This document shows, one piece after another, positions 15,435-22,042 of a stretch of 28,076 nucleotides of DNA (its first letter is position 1; each line of letters opens with the position of its first letter). This DNA comes from a virus. Made by a program: the position numbers and the translations under genes. The notes beneath the pieces were generated by a model. It did not search any database. It was given only the letters and a program-made list of their open reading frames with translations, and was not told where the DNA came from. Location of the stretch: the IMG/VR virus record IMGVR_UViG_3300044825_001364, positions 1 to 28,076 of that record; one strand, 5' to 3'.

Positions 15435-15943
15435 CGCGATTTGACGAGTGTCTGCGCTACGTCCTGCAACATGAGGGCGGCTACGTCAACAACCCCAACG
15501 ACCCGGGCGGCCACACCAACCTGGGCATCACCAAGGACACTTGGGAGCGGTGGGTCGGGCACCCGGTCAGCGTGGACGTCATCCGCGCGCTGACGGTCGA
15601 GCAGGTCACGCCGGTCTACCGCGAGAAGTACTGGGACCGCGCCAAGTGCGGCGCGCTGCCGGTCGGCATCGACTACATCGTGTTCGATGCGGCGGTGAAC
15701 TCGGGTCCGGGGCGCGCGATCAAGTTCCTGCAAGAGACGGTCGGCACGACGCCTGACGGTGTGCTCGGCCCCCGGACGCTCGGGGCCGTGCAGGACCATC
15801 AGATCGAGGACGTCATCAAGCTGTACGGCGCGTGCCGGCTGGAGTTCTTGGCGGAACTCAAGACCTGGCCGACGTTCGGCCGGGGCTGGAGGCGGCGCGT
15901 TGACGAGGTCACCCGGTCGGCGCTGATGATGGCAGCGACCTGA
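15431..15943 (+). CDS. endolysin, glycoside hydrolase family 108
   Basis: A 170-residue muramidase that cleaves peptidoglycan. The family signature HEGGYVNNPNDPGG-TNLGIT is at residues 14-34, with the catalytic Glu in EGG (residue 15). The second half (AVNSGPGRAIKFLQETVG, PDGVLGPRTLGAV) is the peptidoglycan-binding-3 domain that usually completes this family. There is no signal peptide, so it depends on the holin for export. No Rz/Rz1 spanin frame follows or is nested in it. Its last 35 bases overlap a convergent gene on the other strand. Confidence 0.93.
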   Translation: MTRFDECLRYVLQHEGGYVNNPNDPGGHTNLGITKDTWERWVGHPVSVDVIRALTVEQVTPVYREKYWDRAKCGALPVGIDYIVFDAAVNSGPGRAIKFLQETVGTTPDGVLGPRTLGAVQDHQIEDVIKLYGACRLEFLAELKTWPTFGRGWRRRVDEVTRSALMMAAT

Positions 15944-16079
15944 TGTGAGGCTCGCCGCAGAGGGAGCAGACGTAGATCTCGGCCACGCGCAGCGTCCGCG
16001 CGAGGTGTAGCGTCTGCTCCTTGGTCTGGCAGAGGGATTGCCAGGCTTCTTCCTCCTCTGGCGTCCAGTCGTCGGTCAC
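15909..16079 (-). CDS. 56-residue CxxC zinc-knuckle-like protein
   Basis: A small gene with a GTG start at 16079 and an AAGGAG site ten bases upstream. The N-terminus is very acidic (TPEEEEAW), the centre is a helix (KEQTLHLARTLRVAEIYV), and then CSLCGEPH (C38, C41, H45) looks like half of a zinc finger. It is the last gene of the leftward cassette, 21 bases after the winged-helix gene. Its end runs 35 bases into the endolysin gene on the opposite strand. No family is known to me. The good ribosome site and operon position make it likely real. Confidence 0.6.
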   Translation of the reverse strand: MTDDWTPEEEEAWQSLCQTKEQTLHLARTLRVAEIYVCSLCGEPHIRSLPSSAPTG

Positions 16080-16100
16080 CACGGCGGGTCTCCTTCTTCC

Positions 16101-16517
16101 TCACGCAGTGCGTCGCGTGCTGCCTTCCCCCTCAACGGGCGGAACGGCTCGCACTTGATCAGCTTCGCCGGGAACGGCCACGCGGCAGATAGCGAAGAAG
16201 GGGTCGAACTGTTCCCGGAGTTTCTTTCGCTCCTTCCATCGTCTGGTGGTGAGGGCGCTTGGCAGGCGGCCGGGTTTCTGGGCATCTTGTCTCTCCCCGA
16301 GCATGTACATCGGCAGCTTGATGCGCCGATTGTGGGTGGTGTCCCATTGGGCAATGTGGACCAGCTTGCGGCGGTGCATCTCCTTCAGGAAGGCCCGTGC
16401 GGTTTCAAGGTGCCAGCCGGTCAGATGGCTGACGTCTTGGGCGCTGACGGGCGACTCCATCAGGTTGGCGAGCGTGTCAACGTAGGCGCGCATCCGCGCC
16501 GTGAGTTTAGCGGTCAA
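16101..16517 (-). CDS. winged-helix DNA-binding protein
   Basis: A 138-residue protein. Residues of about 10-65 (RMRAYVDTLANLMESPVSAQDVSHLTGWHLETARAFLKEMHRRKLVHIAQW in the frame) form a helix-turn-helix with a following wing, typical of winged-helix phage regulators. The second half is very basic (RRWKERKKLREQF). I chose TTG at 16517 because GAGG sits five bases upstream and it gives an 11-base overlap with the zinc-ribbon gene. The alternative is ATG at 16493, which has no ribosome site. It may regulate phage or host promoters. Targets are unknown. Confidence 0.7.
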   Translation of the reverse strand: MTAKLTARMRAYVDTLANLMESPVSAQDVSHLTGWHLETARAFLKEMHRRKLVHIAQWDTTHNRRIKLPMYMLGERQDAQKPGRLPSALTTRRWKERKKLREQFDPFFAICRVAVPGEADQVRAVPPVEGEGSTRRTA

Positions 16518-16719
16518 TTTTTCCTCTTGAGTTGATCGGGGTGTAGGCGTCGATGTCGAGCGCGTCGACCGGCAACTCGTAGGTCGCAAAGTCCGCACCG
16601 CAGCCGAGGCAGGCGCGCCGGCGCCAGGCGAAGCCGTAGCGGGTGTCCATCCTCGATTCGAGGACTTTGCTGCCCTTGCCCTTGGGGCACGCGCAATAGG
16701 GGCTGTCAAGGCGTTTCAT
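16507..16719 (-). CDS. NrdR-type zinc-ribbon protein
   Basis: A 70-residue protein matching the DNA-binding zinc ribbon of NrdR, the repressor of ribonucleotide reductase genes: a KGSKVLESR-type segment, then RRRACLGCGADFATYE. Metal ligands would be C9, C11, C37 and C40. The first pair has C-x-C spacing rather than the usual C-x2-C. The ATP-cone domain of NrdR is missing, so it cannot sense nucleotides in the normal way. The ATG follows GAAGGAG and overlaps the upstream gene by 14 bases. It might bind NrdR boxes or be a general zinc-ribbon regulator. Confidence 0.75.
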   Translation of the reverse strand: MKRLDSPYCACPKGKGSKVLESRMDTRYGFAWRRRACLGCGADFATYELPVDALDIDAYTPINSRGKIDR

Positions 16720-17089
16720 TCTTCTCCTTCAGTTTTGCATCTGCCCAGATAGCACCTTCGTATGCGCTTGGCGGTATTTCAGCCAAGTCTTTTGCCGTCA
16801 GCCCGACCCATTGGCGCTGTGCGGCGGGTGGGGTGGTGAAGAGGGGTTCCAAATGTTTGCCAACAACTGAATATTGTTTTGCCGCCAAAGGAAAAACATT
16901 CCCGTATTCGTCAAGCCACGCCACCGGCACCTGCTTGTACGCCACCGGCTCCTGCTTTTCAGCCTCTGCGATGGCGGTGCGGAGGGCGGTGATGGCTGCG
17001 TCCTGATCCTGCTGAACCAGCACCCCGACAATTTGCGGCCTTCCTCGCTCCAACGCCTCAAGCGCCATCTTCATTGCTTCAATGCTCAT
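16706..17089 (-). CDS. conserved phage protein of unknown function
   Basis: A 127-residue protein. It has an N-terminal helix (SIEAMKMALEALERG), then AITALRTAIAEAEKQEPVA, a short beta segment (VAWLDEYGNVFPLAAKQ), and LFTTPPAAQRQWVGLT with a following helix. The W-x-D-E-x-G-N-V and LYTTPP-like blocks are frequent in uncharacterised proteins of environmental phages. No catalytic motif is visible. Its start overlaps the upstream gene as ATGA, and its end overlaps the zinc-ribbon gene by 14 bases, so it is part of one translated chain. Confidence 0.75.
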   Translation of the reverse strand: MSIEAMKMALEALERGRPQIVGVLVQQDQDAAITALRTAIAEAEKQEPVAYKQVPVAWLDEYGNVFPLAAKQYSVVGKHLEPLFTTPPAAQRQWVGLTAKDLAEIPPSAYEGAIWADAKLKEKNETP

Positions 17090-17379
17090 GATTCTTCGCC
17101 TGTTGTGATGAACTTATGCAGCATTTCAATCGCCTGCATGCTCGCTCCGTCGTCGTAGCCTTCGGGATCGTCAATCGCGTCCTCCTGCACCAATCCCAGA
17201 TAAACCAGTTTTTGGGCAAGCTCGTCGAAGGTAATGGCTGGCTTCTTTGCCTGCTCGGCAGCGGCGACAAGGGCGGCGAAGCGTTGCAAGATGAACTGGA
17301 AATTGGTCCGGTCCCTGCCCAAACCATACAACTCCATGCCCGTTTCACGCGCCATCTTGATGATGTCGTCTTTGGTCAT
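17086..17379 (-). CDS. small phage protein, paralogue of neighbour
   Basis: A 97-residue protein: MTKDDIIKMARETG, a short variable part, FILQRFAALVAAAEQAK, then an acidic C-terminal domain (EDAIDDPEGYDDGASMQ, MLHKFI). The first half closely matches that of the next gene upstream, and the DNA encoding RFAALVAAAE is nearly identical, so the two come from a duplication. The D-D-I-I-K-M-A-R-E module is common in small phage proteins of unknown role. The start overlaps the upstream stop as ATGA. Confidence 0.75.
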   Translation of the reverse strand: MTKDDIIKMARETGMELYGLGRDRTNFQFILQRFAALVAAAEQAKKPAITFDELAQKLVYLGLVQEDAIDDPEGYDDGASMQAIEMLHKFITTGEES

Positions 17380-17633
17380 CTCTCACCCCTTGCTCTGATT
17401 GCTATAACGCATCGGCTATATGGAGCCTCATATATTTGAGCAAGATCGTCTGGGCGAATATTTCCGTAGCTAGGCTGCCAAAGCATAATAAATTTAGTTT
17501 TCTCCATAGCTTCAAGGCATTCTTTCCGTTCTGCTGCGGCGACAAGGGCGGCGAACCGTTGCAGCCTGCCTTCAGCATCTAGACCGAGAAGCCCAGCCTC
17601 CCGCGCCATGCGGATAATGTCATCTCGGATCAT
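17376..17633 (-). CDS. small phage protein with DDIIRMARE module
   Basis: An 85-residue protein. Residues 1-42 (IRDDIIRMAREAGLLGLDAE, then LQRFAALVAAAERKECLE) match the downstream paralogue. The C-terminal half (about 43-85; TKFIMLWQPSYGN, ALIYEAPYS-like) is different and is encoded by DNA much richer in A/T (about 17395-17515) than its surroundings, pointing to a joined module. It overlaps its upstream gene by 14 bases and its downstream gene by four. Function unknown. Confidence 0.75.
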   Translation of the reverse strand: MIRDDIIRMAREAGLLGLDAEGRLQRFAALVAAAERKECLEAMEKTKFIMLWQPSYGNIRPDDLAQIYEAPYSRCVIAIRARGER

Positions 17634-17820
17634 GTCCCGTCTCCTTGGGGTGCTGGACGGCGATCTGCGCCTTCAGCAGGCGCGACTGCACGACCATCTC
17701 GTCGCACATCGCGCGGGCGTCGCTGAACCGCTGTTCGAGGATGGCGCGCCAGATGGCGTCCACGCCAGCCTTCAGTTGGAGATGAAGCTGGCTATAGTCG
17801 ACAACTTGAACTTTGTCCAT
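17620..17820 (-). CDS. small helical phage protein
   Basis: A 66-residue, probably all-helical soluble protein (YSQLHLQLKAGVDAIWRAIL, RFSDARAMCDEMVVQSRLLK) with a short basic/acidic tail. No motif is recognised. The ATG lies inside the end of the upstream 41-residue gene (49 shared bases), and its own end overlaps the next gene by 14 bases. Such dense packing suggests translational coupling in one leftward message. Confidence 0.65.
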   Translation of the reverse strand: MDKVQVVDYSQLHLQLKAGVDAIWRAILEQRFSDARAMCDEMVVQSRLLKAQIAVQHPKETGHDPR

Positions 17821-17897
17821 TTCTCTTGGTACTCCGTCAGTTCAGAGGGGGGTGTCCAGCCGTGCTTGCGCCAAGTGCGCTGGACGTCGGTCTGCAC
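17772..17897 (-). CDS. 41-residue small protein
   Basis: A 41-residue frame with GTG start at 17897, two bases after the upstream stop. It reads MQTDVQRTWRKHGWTPPSEL, then a helix EYQEKWTKFKLSTI. The TDVQ-TWRKHGW-PPS block looks like short proteins in other phages that I recall without a name or function. The frame remains open further upstream but has no start codon except one deep inside another gene. There is no strong ribosome site, so expression by coupling to the upstream stop is likely. It overlaps the next gene by 49 bases. Confidence 0.5.
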   Translation of the reverse strand: MQTDVQRTWRKHGWTPPSELTEYQEKWTKFKLSTIASFISN

Positions 17898-17899
17898 CG

Positions 17900-18055
17900 C
17901 TAAACGGTACGGGTCAGCTTCTGGATCAGTTCCAGCCGCTCGCGGGTCGCGCGGACCATGCAGAGCCGCTGGTGCAGCCGCAGCGCGATCGTCGGGCGCG
18001 GCGCCACCGCCGCCAGTTCTCGGTTGATCAAATCGCATAGTTCACTCTCCGTCAT
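17900..18055 (-). CDS. small helical phage protein
   Basis: A 51-residue helical, basic protein (TESELCDLINRELAAVAP, then RLHQRLCMVRATRERLELIQKL). I chose ATG at 18055, which gives the same 14-base overlap seen at two other junctions of this cassette. In-frame alternatives are ATG 18076 and TTG 18091, which would add 7 or 12 residues with more overlap. No domain is recognised. Confidence 0.6.
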   Translation of the reverse strand: MTESELCDLINRELAAVAPRPTIALRLHQRLCMVRATRERLELIQKLTRTV

Positions 18056-18215
18056 GGTGGTCAACTTCTTTTGCATCTCTCGCCAGTTCAATTCGTTTCT
18101 CCAAAAAGGTGATCTGGGCCAAGACCCGGTTGAGGTGGCGCTGGGCGGTGTTGAACTCCCGTTGCCGGATGACCAACTCCGCTTGCGCCAATCGCAACTG
18201 CTCCGTCAACGTCAT
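18042..18215 (-). CDS. small coiled-coil phage protein
   Basis: A 57-residue protein that is one long charged helix (TEQLRLAQAELVIRQREFN, NRVLAQITFLEKRIELA) ending in an acidic HHDGE tail. The ATG at 18215 overlaps the helicase stop as ATGA, with GGAG eight bases upstream inside the helicase gene, so it is probably co-translated with the helicase and might be its small partner. That partnership is inference. Confidence 0.65.
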   Translation of the reverse strand: MTLTEQLRLAQAELVIRQREFNTAQRHLNRVLAQITFLEKRIELARDAKEVDHHDGE

Positions 18216-19504
18216 TTCAAGCACTCCATTGCAATGTCAGACACGCTGCGCTTTGTTTGTAGCGCAGCAAAGATTGTTTCATCTACAGTCTTCTCTGTCA
18301 ACAGGACATAGTTCCAGACGTCCGACCGCTGGCCGCTGCGGTGCAGCCGGCCGATCGCCTGCTCGTACAGCTCAAGCGACCAAGGCAGCGACAGCCACAC
18401 CATGCGGGACTGCCCTTGCAGGTTGAGGCCGTGCCCGGCAGACTGCGGATGGACGGCCAGCATCGGGATCAGGCCGGCGTTCCAGCGGTCGATCGTGTCG
18501 CTGTTGACAAGCTCCTCGCAGCGCGGGAAGCGTGCCTTCAGCGCCGCCAACTGCGCCTTGAACTGATACCAGACCAGCGTGGGCGCCTTCTGGTTCTCGG
18601 TGAAGATGCTTTCGAGCGCGTCGAGCTTGTGATCCGAGATCGGCAGGACGTCGCCGTAATTGCTGTACGCGAACCCCGCCGCGATCTGTTGGAGCTTGGT
18701 CGTCACCGCTGCGGCGGTGGCGGCGCTGATGACCGTGTCGCGCGTCTCGATGACGAAGTGCCGCTTCATGTCCTGATAGACCTGCATTGGCATGACGAGC
18801 GGCACCTCGACCGTGTGGAGAGGCGGCAAACTGTCCTTGTAGTCGACCGGCTCAAGAACGTAGGTCCACGGCTTGATCCGCGCCATGACGCGCTCCAGCG
18901 AACCAGGTAGAGGCGTCCACTGGCCGTACTCGCGGTTGATGCAGTGGAAGTACTGCTGAAGGAATGCGCCTTTGCTGCGCCCGAGCATCTGCTGGTCGAC
19001 GATCTTGCACTGGCCGAAGACGTCTTCGAGGCCGTTCGAGGTAAACGAGCCGGTCAGCCCCCAGCGGATCCTGATCGGGTCGACGACCTTGGCGAACGCT
19101 TTGAAGCGTTTGCCGGACGGGTTCTTGAGCCGGGTCAGTTCGTCGAACACGACCGCATCGAAGTCGAGCTGCTGCTCCGAGAGCCATTGAAGATTGTCGT
19201 AATTAGTCACGATCACAGGCGCGCCCGAGGCGAGCGCTTTCTGTCGCTGCGCCGGCGAGCCGACCGCGACCGCTACCTGTAGCGCGGGCGCCCACTTCCG
19301 CGCCTCGACCGGCCAGACGTGCTCGGCGACTCGCTTGGGCGCGAGCACGAGGAAGCGGCGGGCGTGCCCGACCTCCAGCATGTCGGCCATCGCCGTGAGC
19401 GTGGTCGCGGTCTTTCCGGCTCCGACCGGCGCCAGCATCATGGCGCGGTCGTTCGCGTACAAGAAGTCAGCAGCTTCCTCTTGATACGGTCGCAATGAAA
19501 GCAT
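18212..19504 (-). CDS. SNF2/DEAD-type helicase
   Basis: A 430-residue superfamily 2 helicase of the SNF2-like type. RPYQ at residues 5-8 (Q motif), Walker A APVGAGKT at 25-32 (K31), motif Ia around LVLAPKRVAEHVWP, Walker B VVFDELTRLKN (D121, E122; DELT in place of DEAH), LTGSFTSNGLEDVF (motif III) and QAIGRLHRSGQ (motif VI, about 382-392). It would use ATP to move on DNA, in replication, recombination or repair. I chose ATG 19504, six bases after AAGGAGG. It overlaps the nuclease gene by 38 bases. Podoviruses often pair this helicase with a VRR-NUC protein. Confidence 0.9.
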   Translation of the reverse strand: MLSLRPYQEEAADFLYANDRAMMLAPVGAGKTATTLTAMADMLEVGHARRFLVLAPKRVAEHVWPVEARKWAPALQVAVAVGSPAQRQKALASGAPVIVTNYDNLQWLSEQQLDFDAVVFDELTRLKNPSGKRFKAFAKVVDPIRIRWGLTGSFTSNGLEDVFGQCKIVDQQMLGRSKGAFLQQYFHCINREYGQWTPLPGSLERVMARIKPWTYVLEPVDYKDSLPPLHTVEVPLVMPMQVYQDMKRHFVIETRDTVISAATAAAVTTKLQQIAAGFAYSNYGDVLPISDHKLDALESIFTENQKAPTLVWYQFKAQLAALKARFPRCEELVNSDTIDRWNAGLIPMLAVHPQSAGHGLNLQGQSRMVWLSLPWSLELYEQAIGRLHRSGQRSDVWNYVLLTEKTVDETIFAALQTKRSVSDIAMECLK

Positions 19505-19751
19505 CGACATCCTCCTTGCTCCACAGCACAATGACGTTCTGTTCCAGCCGTTTCATCTGCTCGATGAAGAGCGTCTGGAGCGGCGACAGGCGCCCGCCCT
19601 CGGCCTTGACCTCAACGAACCACACCACGCCGCCTGGCAGCACGATCAGCCGGTCGGCCACCCCCCTGTTCGAGGGGCTGACGAACTTGTAGGCGTGCCC
19701 GCCGATCGCCCGCACCCGCTTGACCAGATAGGCCTCAATGTCTTTCTCCAA
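19467..19751 (-). CDS. VRR-NUC domain nuclease
   Basis: A 94-residue single-domain nuclease of the PD-(D/E)XK superfamily, VRR-NUC family. Catalytic residues are visible: D33 (GVADRLIVLPGG), E47 and K49 (WFVEVKAEGG) and Q59 (SPLQ). Viral stand-alone VRR-NUC proteins are thought to cut branched DNA such as Holliday junctions. The start is TTG at 19751 with GGGAG ten bases upstream. The nearby ATG is in another frame with an immediate stop. It is first in the leftward cassette and overlaps the helicase gene. Confidence 0.9.
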   Translation of the reverse strand: MEKDIEAYLVKRVRAIGGHAYKFVSPSNRGVADRLIVLPGGVVWFVEVKAEGGRLSPLQTLFIEQMKRLEQNVIVLWSKEDVDAFIATVSRGSC

Positions 19752-19763
19752 AATTTTTCATCT

Positions 19764-19816
19764 CCCAAAGGTTTCAAAGTTTGGGGCTTGCAAAGTTTGA
19801 AACCATCGTATAGGAT
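19764..19816. promoter_or_regulatory. divergent control region with operator-like repeats
   Basis: This lies between the leftward nuclease gene and the rightward replication genes. GGTTTCAAA (19770-19778) and TTTGAAACC (19796-19804) form an inverted repeat. CAAAGTTTG occurs twice (19775-19783 and 19791-19799) in direct orientation. CCCAAA (19764-19769) and TTTGGG (19780-19785) form a nested inverted repeat. TTGCAA (19788-19793), a 17-base spacer and TAGGAT (19811-19816) give a rightward promoter candidate whose -35 sits between the repeats, as expected of a repressor site. No repressor gene can be linked to it. Confidence 0.6.
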
Positions 19817-19848
19817 CGCGGCTCCACAGTCAACTACAGGAGAGTCCA

Positions 19849-20250
19849 GTGGAGTTTTTCGACGAAGCACAGCAGACGGATGCGGCGCGCCGGCTGTTGC
19901 ACGCAGTGGTCGCGAGCGCCTTGCGAGACCTTGCCATCCAAGGGTGGCAGCCGGGCCGACGCACGCCGGGCGAGCGCGTCAGCCCCAAGACCTTGGGCAT
20001 GTCCACGGAAGCGTTCACTGCGGCGCGTTTTCTGTTTGACGAAGACGTGCCGGGAGTCGATGCCTACCTTGAGTGGCTGGACGTCGACCCGCCACAGTTC
20101 AGAAAGCGCCTGCTCGACATCATGCACAACAACAGCCCTCTGACGGTGGCCGGCTGGGCGCCTGAACAGCGCCGAGCGATGCGGATCAACTTCAAGAAAT
20201 GGCGTGAGATGCGAACCGTCGACATTTCCGAAGGAGACGACCATGAGTGA
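19849..20250 (+). CDS. first gene of replication operon, unknown function
   Basis: A 133-residue protein with GTG start after CAGGAGAG. It has an N-terminal helical part (EAQQTDAARRLLHAVVASALRD), SPKTLGMSTEAFTAARFLF, a DVDPPQFRKRLLDIM motif and a basic C-terminal helix (EQRRAMRINFKKWREMR). It may bind nucleic acid. Proteins of this kind open early operons in some environmental phages, but I know no function. It is the first gene behind the operator-like region, so it would be made earliest. Its end overlaps the nuclease start by eight bases. Confidence 0.75.
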   Translation: MEFFDEAQQTDAARRLLHAVVASALRDLAIQGWQPGRRTPGERVSPKTLGMSTEAFTAARFLFDEDVPGVDAYLEWLDVDPPQFRKRLLDIMHNNSPLTVAGWAPEQRRAMRINFKKWREMRTVDISEGDDHE

Positions 20251-21340
20251 GCATTCATCCATCGTCGGCGGCTCGACCGCCGGCCGCGTGATCGCCTGCC
20301 CTGGCAGCGTGCAGCTCGTGCGGCGCGCCCCGCCGCAGGTCGAGAACGCCTACATGGCGGCTGGCACGGCCTTGCACGAGGCGATTGCCGACACCCTGAC
20401 CGGCGAGCACACGCCGGACCTCGGCCAGTTCGACGACGTCGAGCGCGCCAAGCTCGACTTTGCGGTCAAGTTCGTCGACTCGCTGGAAACCGAGGAGCCG
20501 GGCCACGTCCTTGAGTTCGACGTCGAGGCGCGGGTGCGCTGGGACGAGGTGCCGGGCGCGTTCGGCACGGTCGACTTCATCGGGCGGCTGGGTGACACCG
20601 TCATCGTGCTGGACTGGAAGTTCGGCGACGGCGTCATGGTCGACGCCAAGGACAACCCGCAACTGATGTTTTACGCGCTCGCCGCGCTGCGGTCCAACCA
20701 CTGGGCGTTCGAGGGTGCGCTCTTCGTCGAACTCATCATCGTGCAGCCGTTCGAGGTGCGCCGGTGGGTCACCGACATCAAGCGTCTGCTCGACTTCGAG
20801 GCTGACCTCCGGAACGCGCTGCGGCGCGCCGAGCTTGACAGCCCGCCGCTTGCGGTCGGCTCGCACTGCCGGTTCTGTCCTGCCAAGGCGATCTGCCCGC
20901 AGCAGACCGGCGCGGTCGAGCGGCTGGTGCGGCAGAAGCTTCAGGAACTGTCCGATGCCGACCTCGCGCGGTCCCTGGAACTTGCTGATATGCTGGAGGC
21001 GTTCATCGCGGCCGCGCGTGGGCTGGTGCAGCAGAAGCTTGAGGCCGGTCTGCCGGTGCCGGGCTGGAAGCTGGTGCCCAAGCGCGCGACGCGGAAGTGG
21101 ACGAACGAAGCCGATGCCTGGGCGGCGCTCATGGCCGCCGGCGCCCCCGAGTCTGAACTGATGGAGTTGAAGTCGGTCGCGCAGATGGAGAAGTTGCTCA
21201 AAAAGCACAAGATCGCTCTGCCGACCGACGTCATCACCGCCGTCAGTTCCGGCGACACCATCGCACCGGAGAGCGATCCCCGGCCCGCGAAGGTGCTTCT
21301 CGGGCAGCAGATGACTGCTGCCCTTTCCAAAATCTCGTGA
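20243..21340 (+). CDS. RecB/Cas4-like Fe-S nuclease (DUF2800 type)
   Basis: A 365-residue PD-(D/E)XK nuclease. Motifs: GTALHEAI (H45), FGTVDFIG (D111), VLDWKFGDG (D124, K126) and PQLMFYA (Q140, Y144). Four Cys suited to a 4Fe-4S cluster lie at C20 and, after the nuclease core, C209, C212 and C218 (SHCRFCPAKAICP), the AddB/Cas4 arrangement. The remaining 140 residues are a helical C-terminal extension. It probably trims DNA ends in phage recombination or replication with the protein encoded next. The ATG at 20243 follows AAGGAG. Confidence 0.88.
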   Translation: MSEHSSIVGGSTAGRVIACPGSVQLVRRAPPQVENAYMAAGTALHEAIADTLTGEHTPDLGQFDDVERAKLDFAVKFVDSLETEEPGHVLEFDVEARVRWDEVPGAFGTVDFIGRLGDTVIVLDWKFGDGVMVDAKDNPQLMFYALAALRSNHWAFEGALFVELIIVQPFEVRRWVTDIKRLLDFEADLRNALRRAELDSPPLAVGSHCRFCPAKAICPQQTGAVERLVRQKLQELSDADLARSLELADMLEAFIAAARGLVQQKLEAGLPVPGWKLVPKRATRKWTNEADAWAALMAAGAPESELMELKSVAQMEKLLKKHKIALPTDVITAVSSGDTIAPESDPRPAKVLLGQQMTAALSKIS

Positions 21341-21351
21341 AAGGTAATGTC

Positions 21352-21987
21352 ATGTCAAATGTAGCAATATTCTCTGGTGCCAACCTTCCCGTCACCGCCG
21401 TAGCCGAGTCCCTCAAGAAGTTGGAGCAGGCGGCGCCCTCGACGATGGTGATCCTCAAAATGGACAAGACCGGGCATTGGGTGTTCGGCGCTGACCAGAC
21501 CTCGGTTGAGGAGGGCACGCGCTGGGCGGTGAACCCGTTCTCGTTCGTCCACGGCTTCATCGCGTGGGGCAAGGGCGAGGTGCTGGCCGAGCACATGGCG
21601 CCGCTGACGGAGCCGCTGCCCGAGGTCGGCGTACCGCCCGCAGGCGCGGAGCGGGGCTGGGAGCAGCAGTTCGGCTTCTGCCTGAAGGCGCTCGATGGCG
21701 AAGACGCCGGCATGGAAGCGCGGTTTAGCGCGACCAGCGTCGGCGGCAAGCGCGCGGTGCAGACGCTCGGCACCGCGATCGCGGCGCAGGTGATGAAGGA
21801 CCAGTCGAAGCCGGTGGCTGTGGTGGAGTTGAAGAAAGACCACTACCAGCACAAGAGCTACGGCCGGGTCTTCACGCCCGTGTTCGAGATCGTCGACTGG
21901 CTGACGATGGACGGCGAGCAGGACGTCCAGAAGCTGGACGCCCCCGCGACCGAGGAGCCGCGTCGTCGGCAGCGCCGCACGGCCTGA
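21352..21987 (+). CDS. possible ssDNA-binding / recombination partner protein
   Basis: A 211-residue protein between the exonuclease and the polymerase. The first 185 residues look like a mixed alpha/beta fold with a WAVNPFSFVHGFIAWGKGEV stretch and KKDHYQHKSYGRVFTPVFEIVDWL. The last 25 residues are disordered, first acidic (TEEP) and then basic (RRRQRR). Position next to a RecB-like nuclease is where phages usually encode an SSB or annealing protein, so that is my guess. No OB-fold signature can be proven by eye. I chose ATG 21352 over GTG 21337 because AAAGGT precedes it. Confidence 0.7.
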   Translation: MSNVAIFSGANLPVTAVAESLKKLEQAAPSTMVILKMDKTGHWVFGADQTSVEEGTRWAVNPFSFVHGFIAWGKGEVLAEHMAPLTEPLPEVGVPPAGAERGWEQQFGFCLKALDGEDAGMEARFSATSVGGKRAVQTLGTAIAAQVMKDQSKPVAVVELKKDHYQHKSYGRVFTPVFEIVDWLTMDGEQDVQKLDAPATEEPRRRQRRTA

Positions 21988-22000
21988 TCGAGAGTAGTGC

Positions 22001-22028
22001 GACGACGGGGGCTTCGGCCCCCGTTGTC
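22001..22028 (+). terminator. UUCG hairpin between ssDNA-binding-type and polymerase genes
   Basis: A 12-pair stem (22001-22012 with 22017-22028, one G-T pair) closed by a TTCG loop. The core CGGGGGC-TTCG-GCCCCCG is identical to that at 4073. No T run follows, so it may only weaken transcription into the polymerase gene or protect the upstream message. The ribosome site of the polymerase begins right after it. Confidence 0.65.
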
Positions 22029-22042
22029 ATCTGGAGGAGCAG

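Noticed and set aside
18042-18091. Longer TTG or upstream ATG start for the 51-residue gene
   Set aside because: They need longer overlap with the upstream gene and give no better ribosome site. Kept only as alternatives.
19733-19759. An 8-codon ATG frame overlapping the VRR-NUC start
   Set aside because: The ATG directly abuts GGGAG, so spacing is too short, and there is no attenuator structure. Not convincing as a leader peptide.
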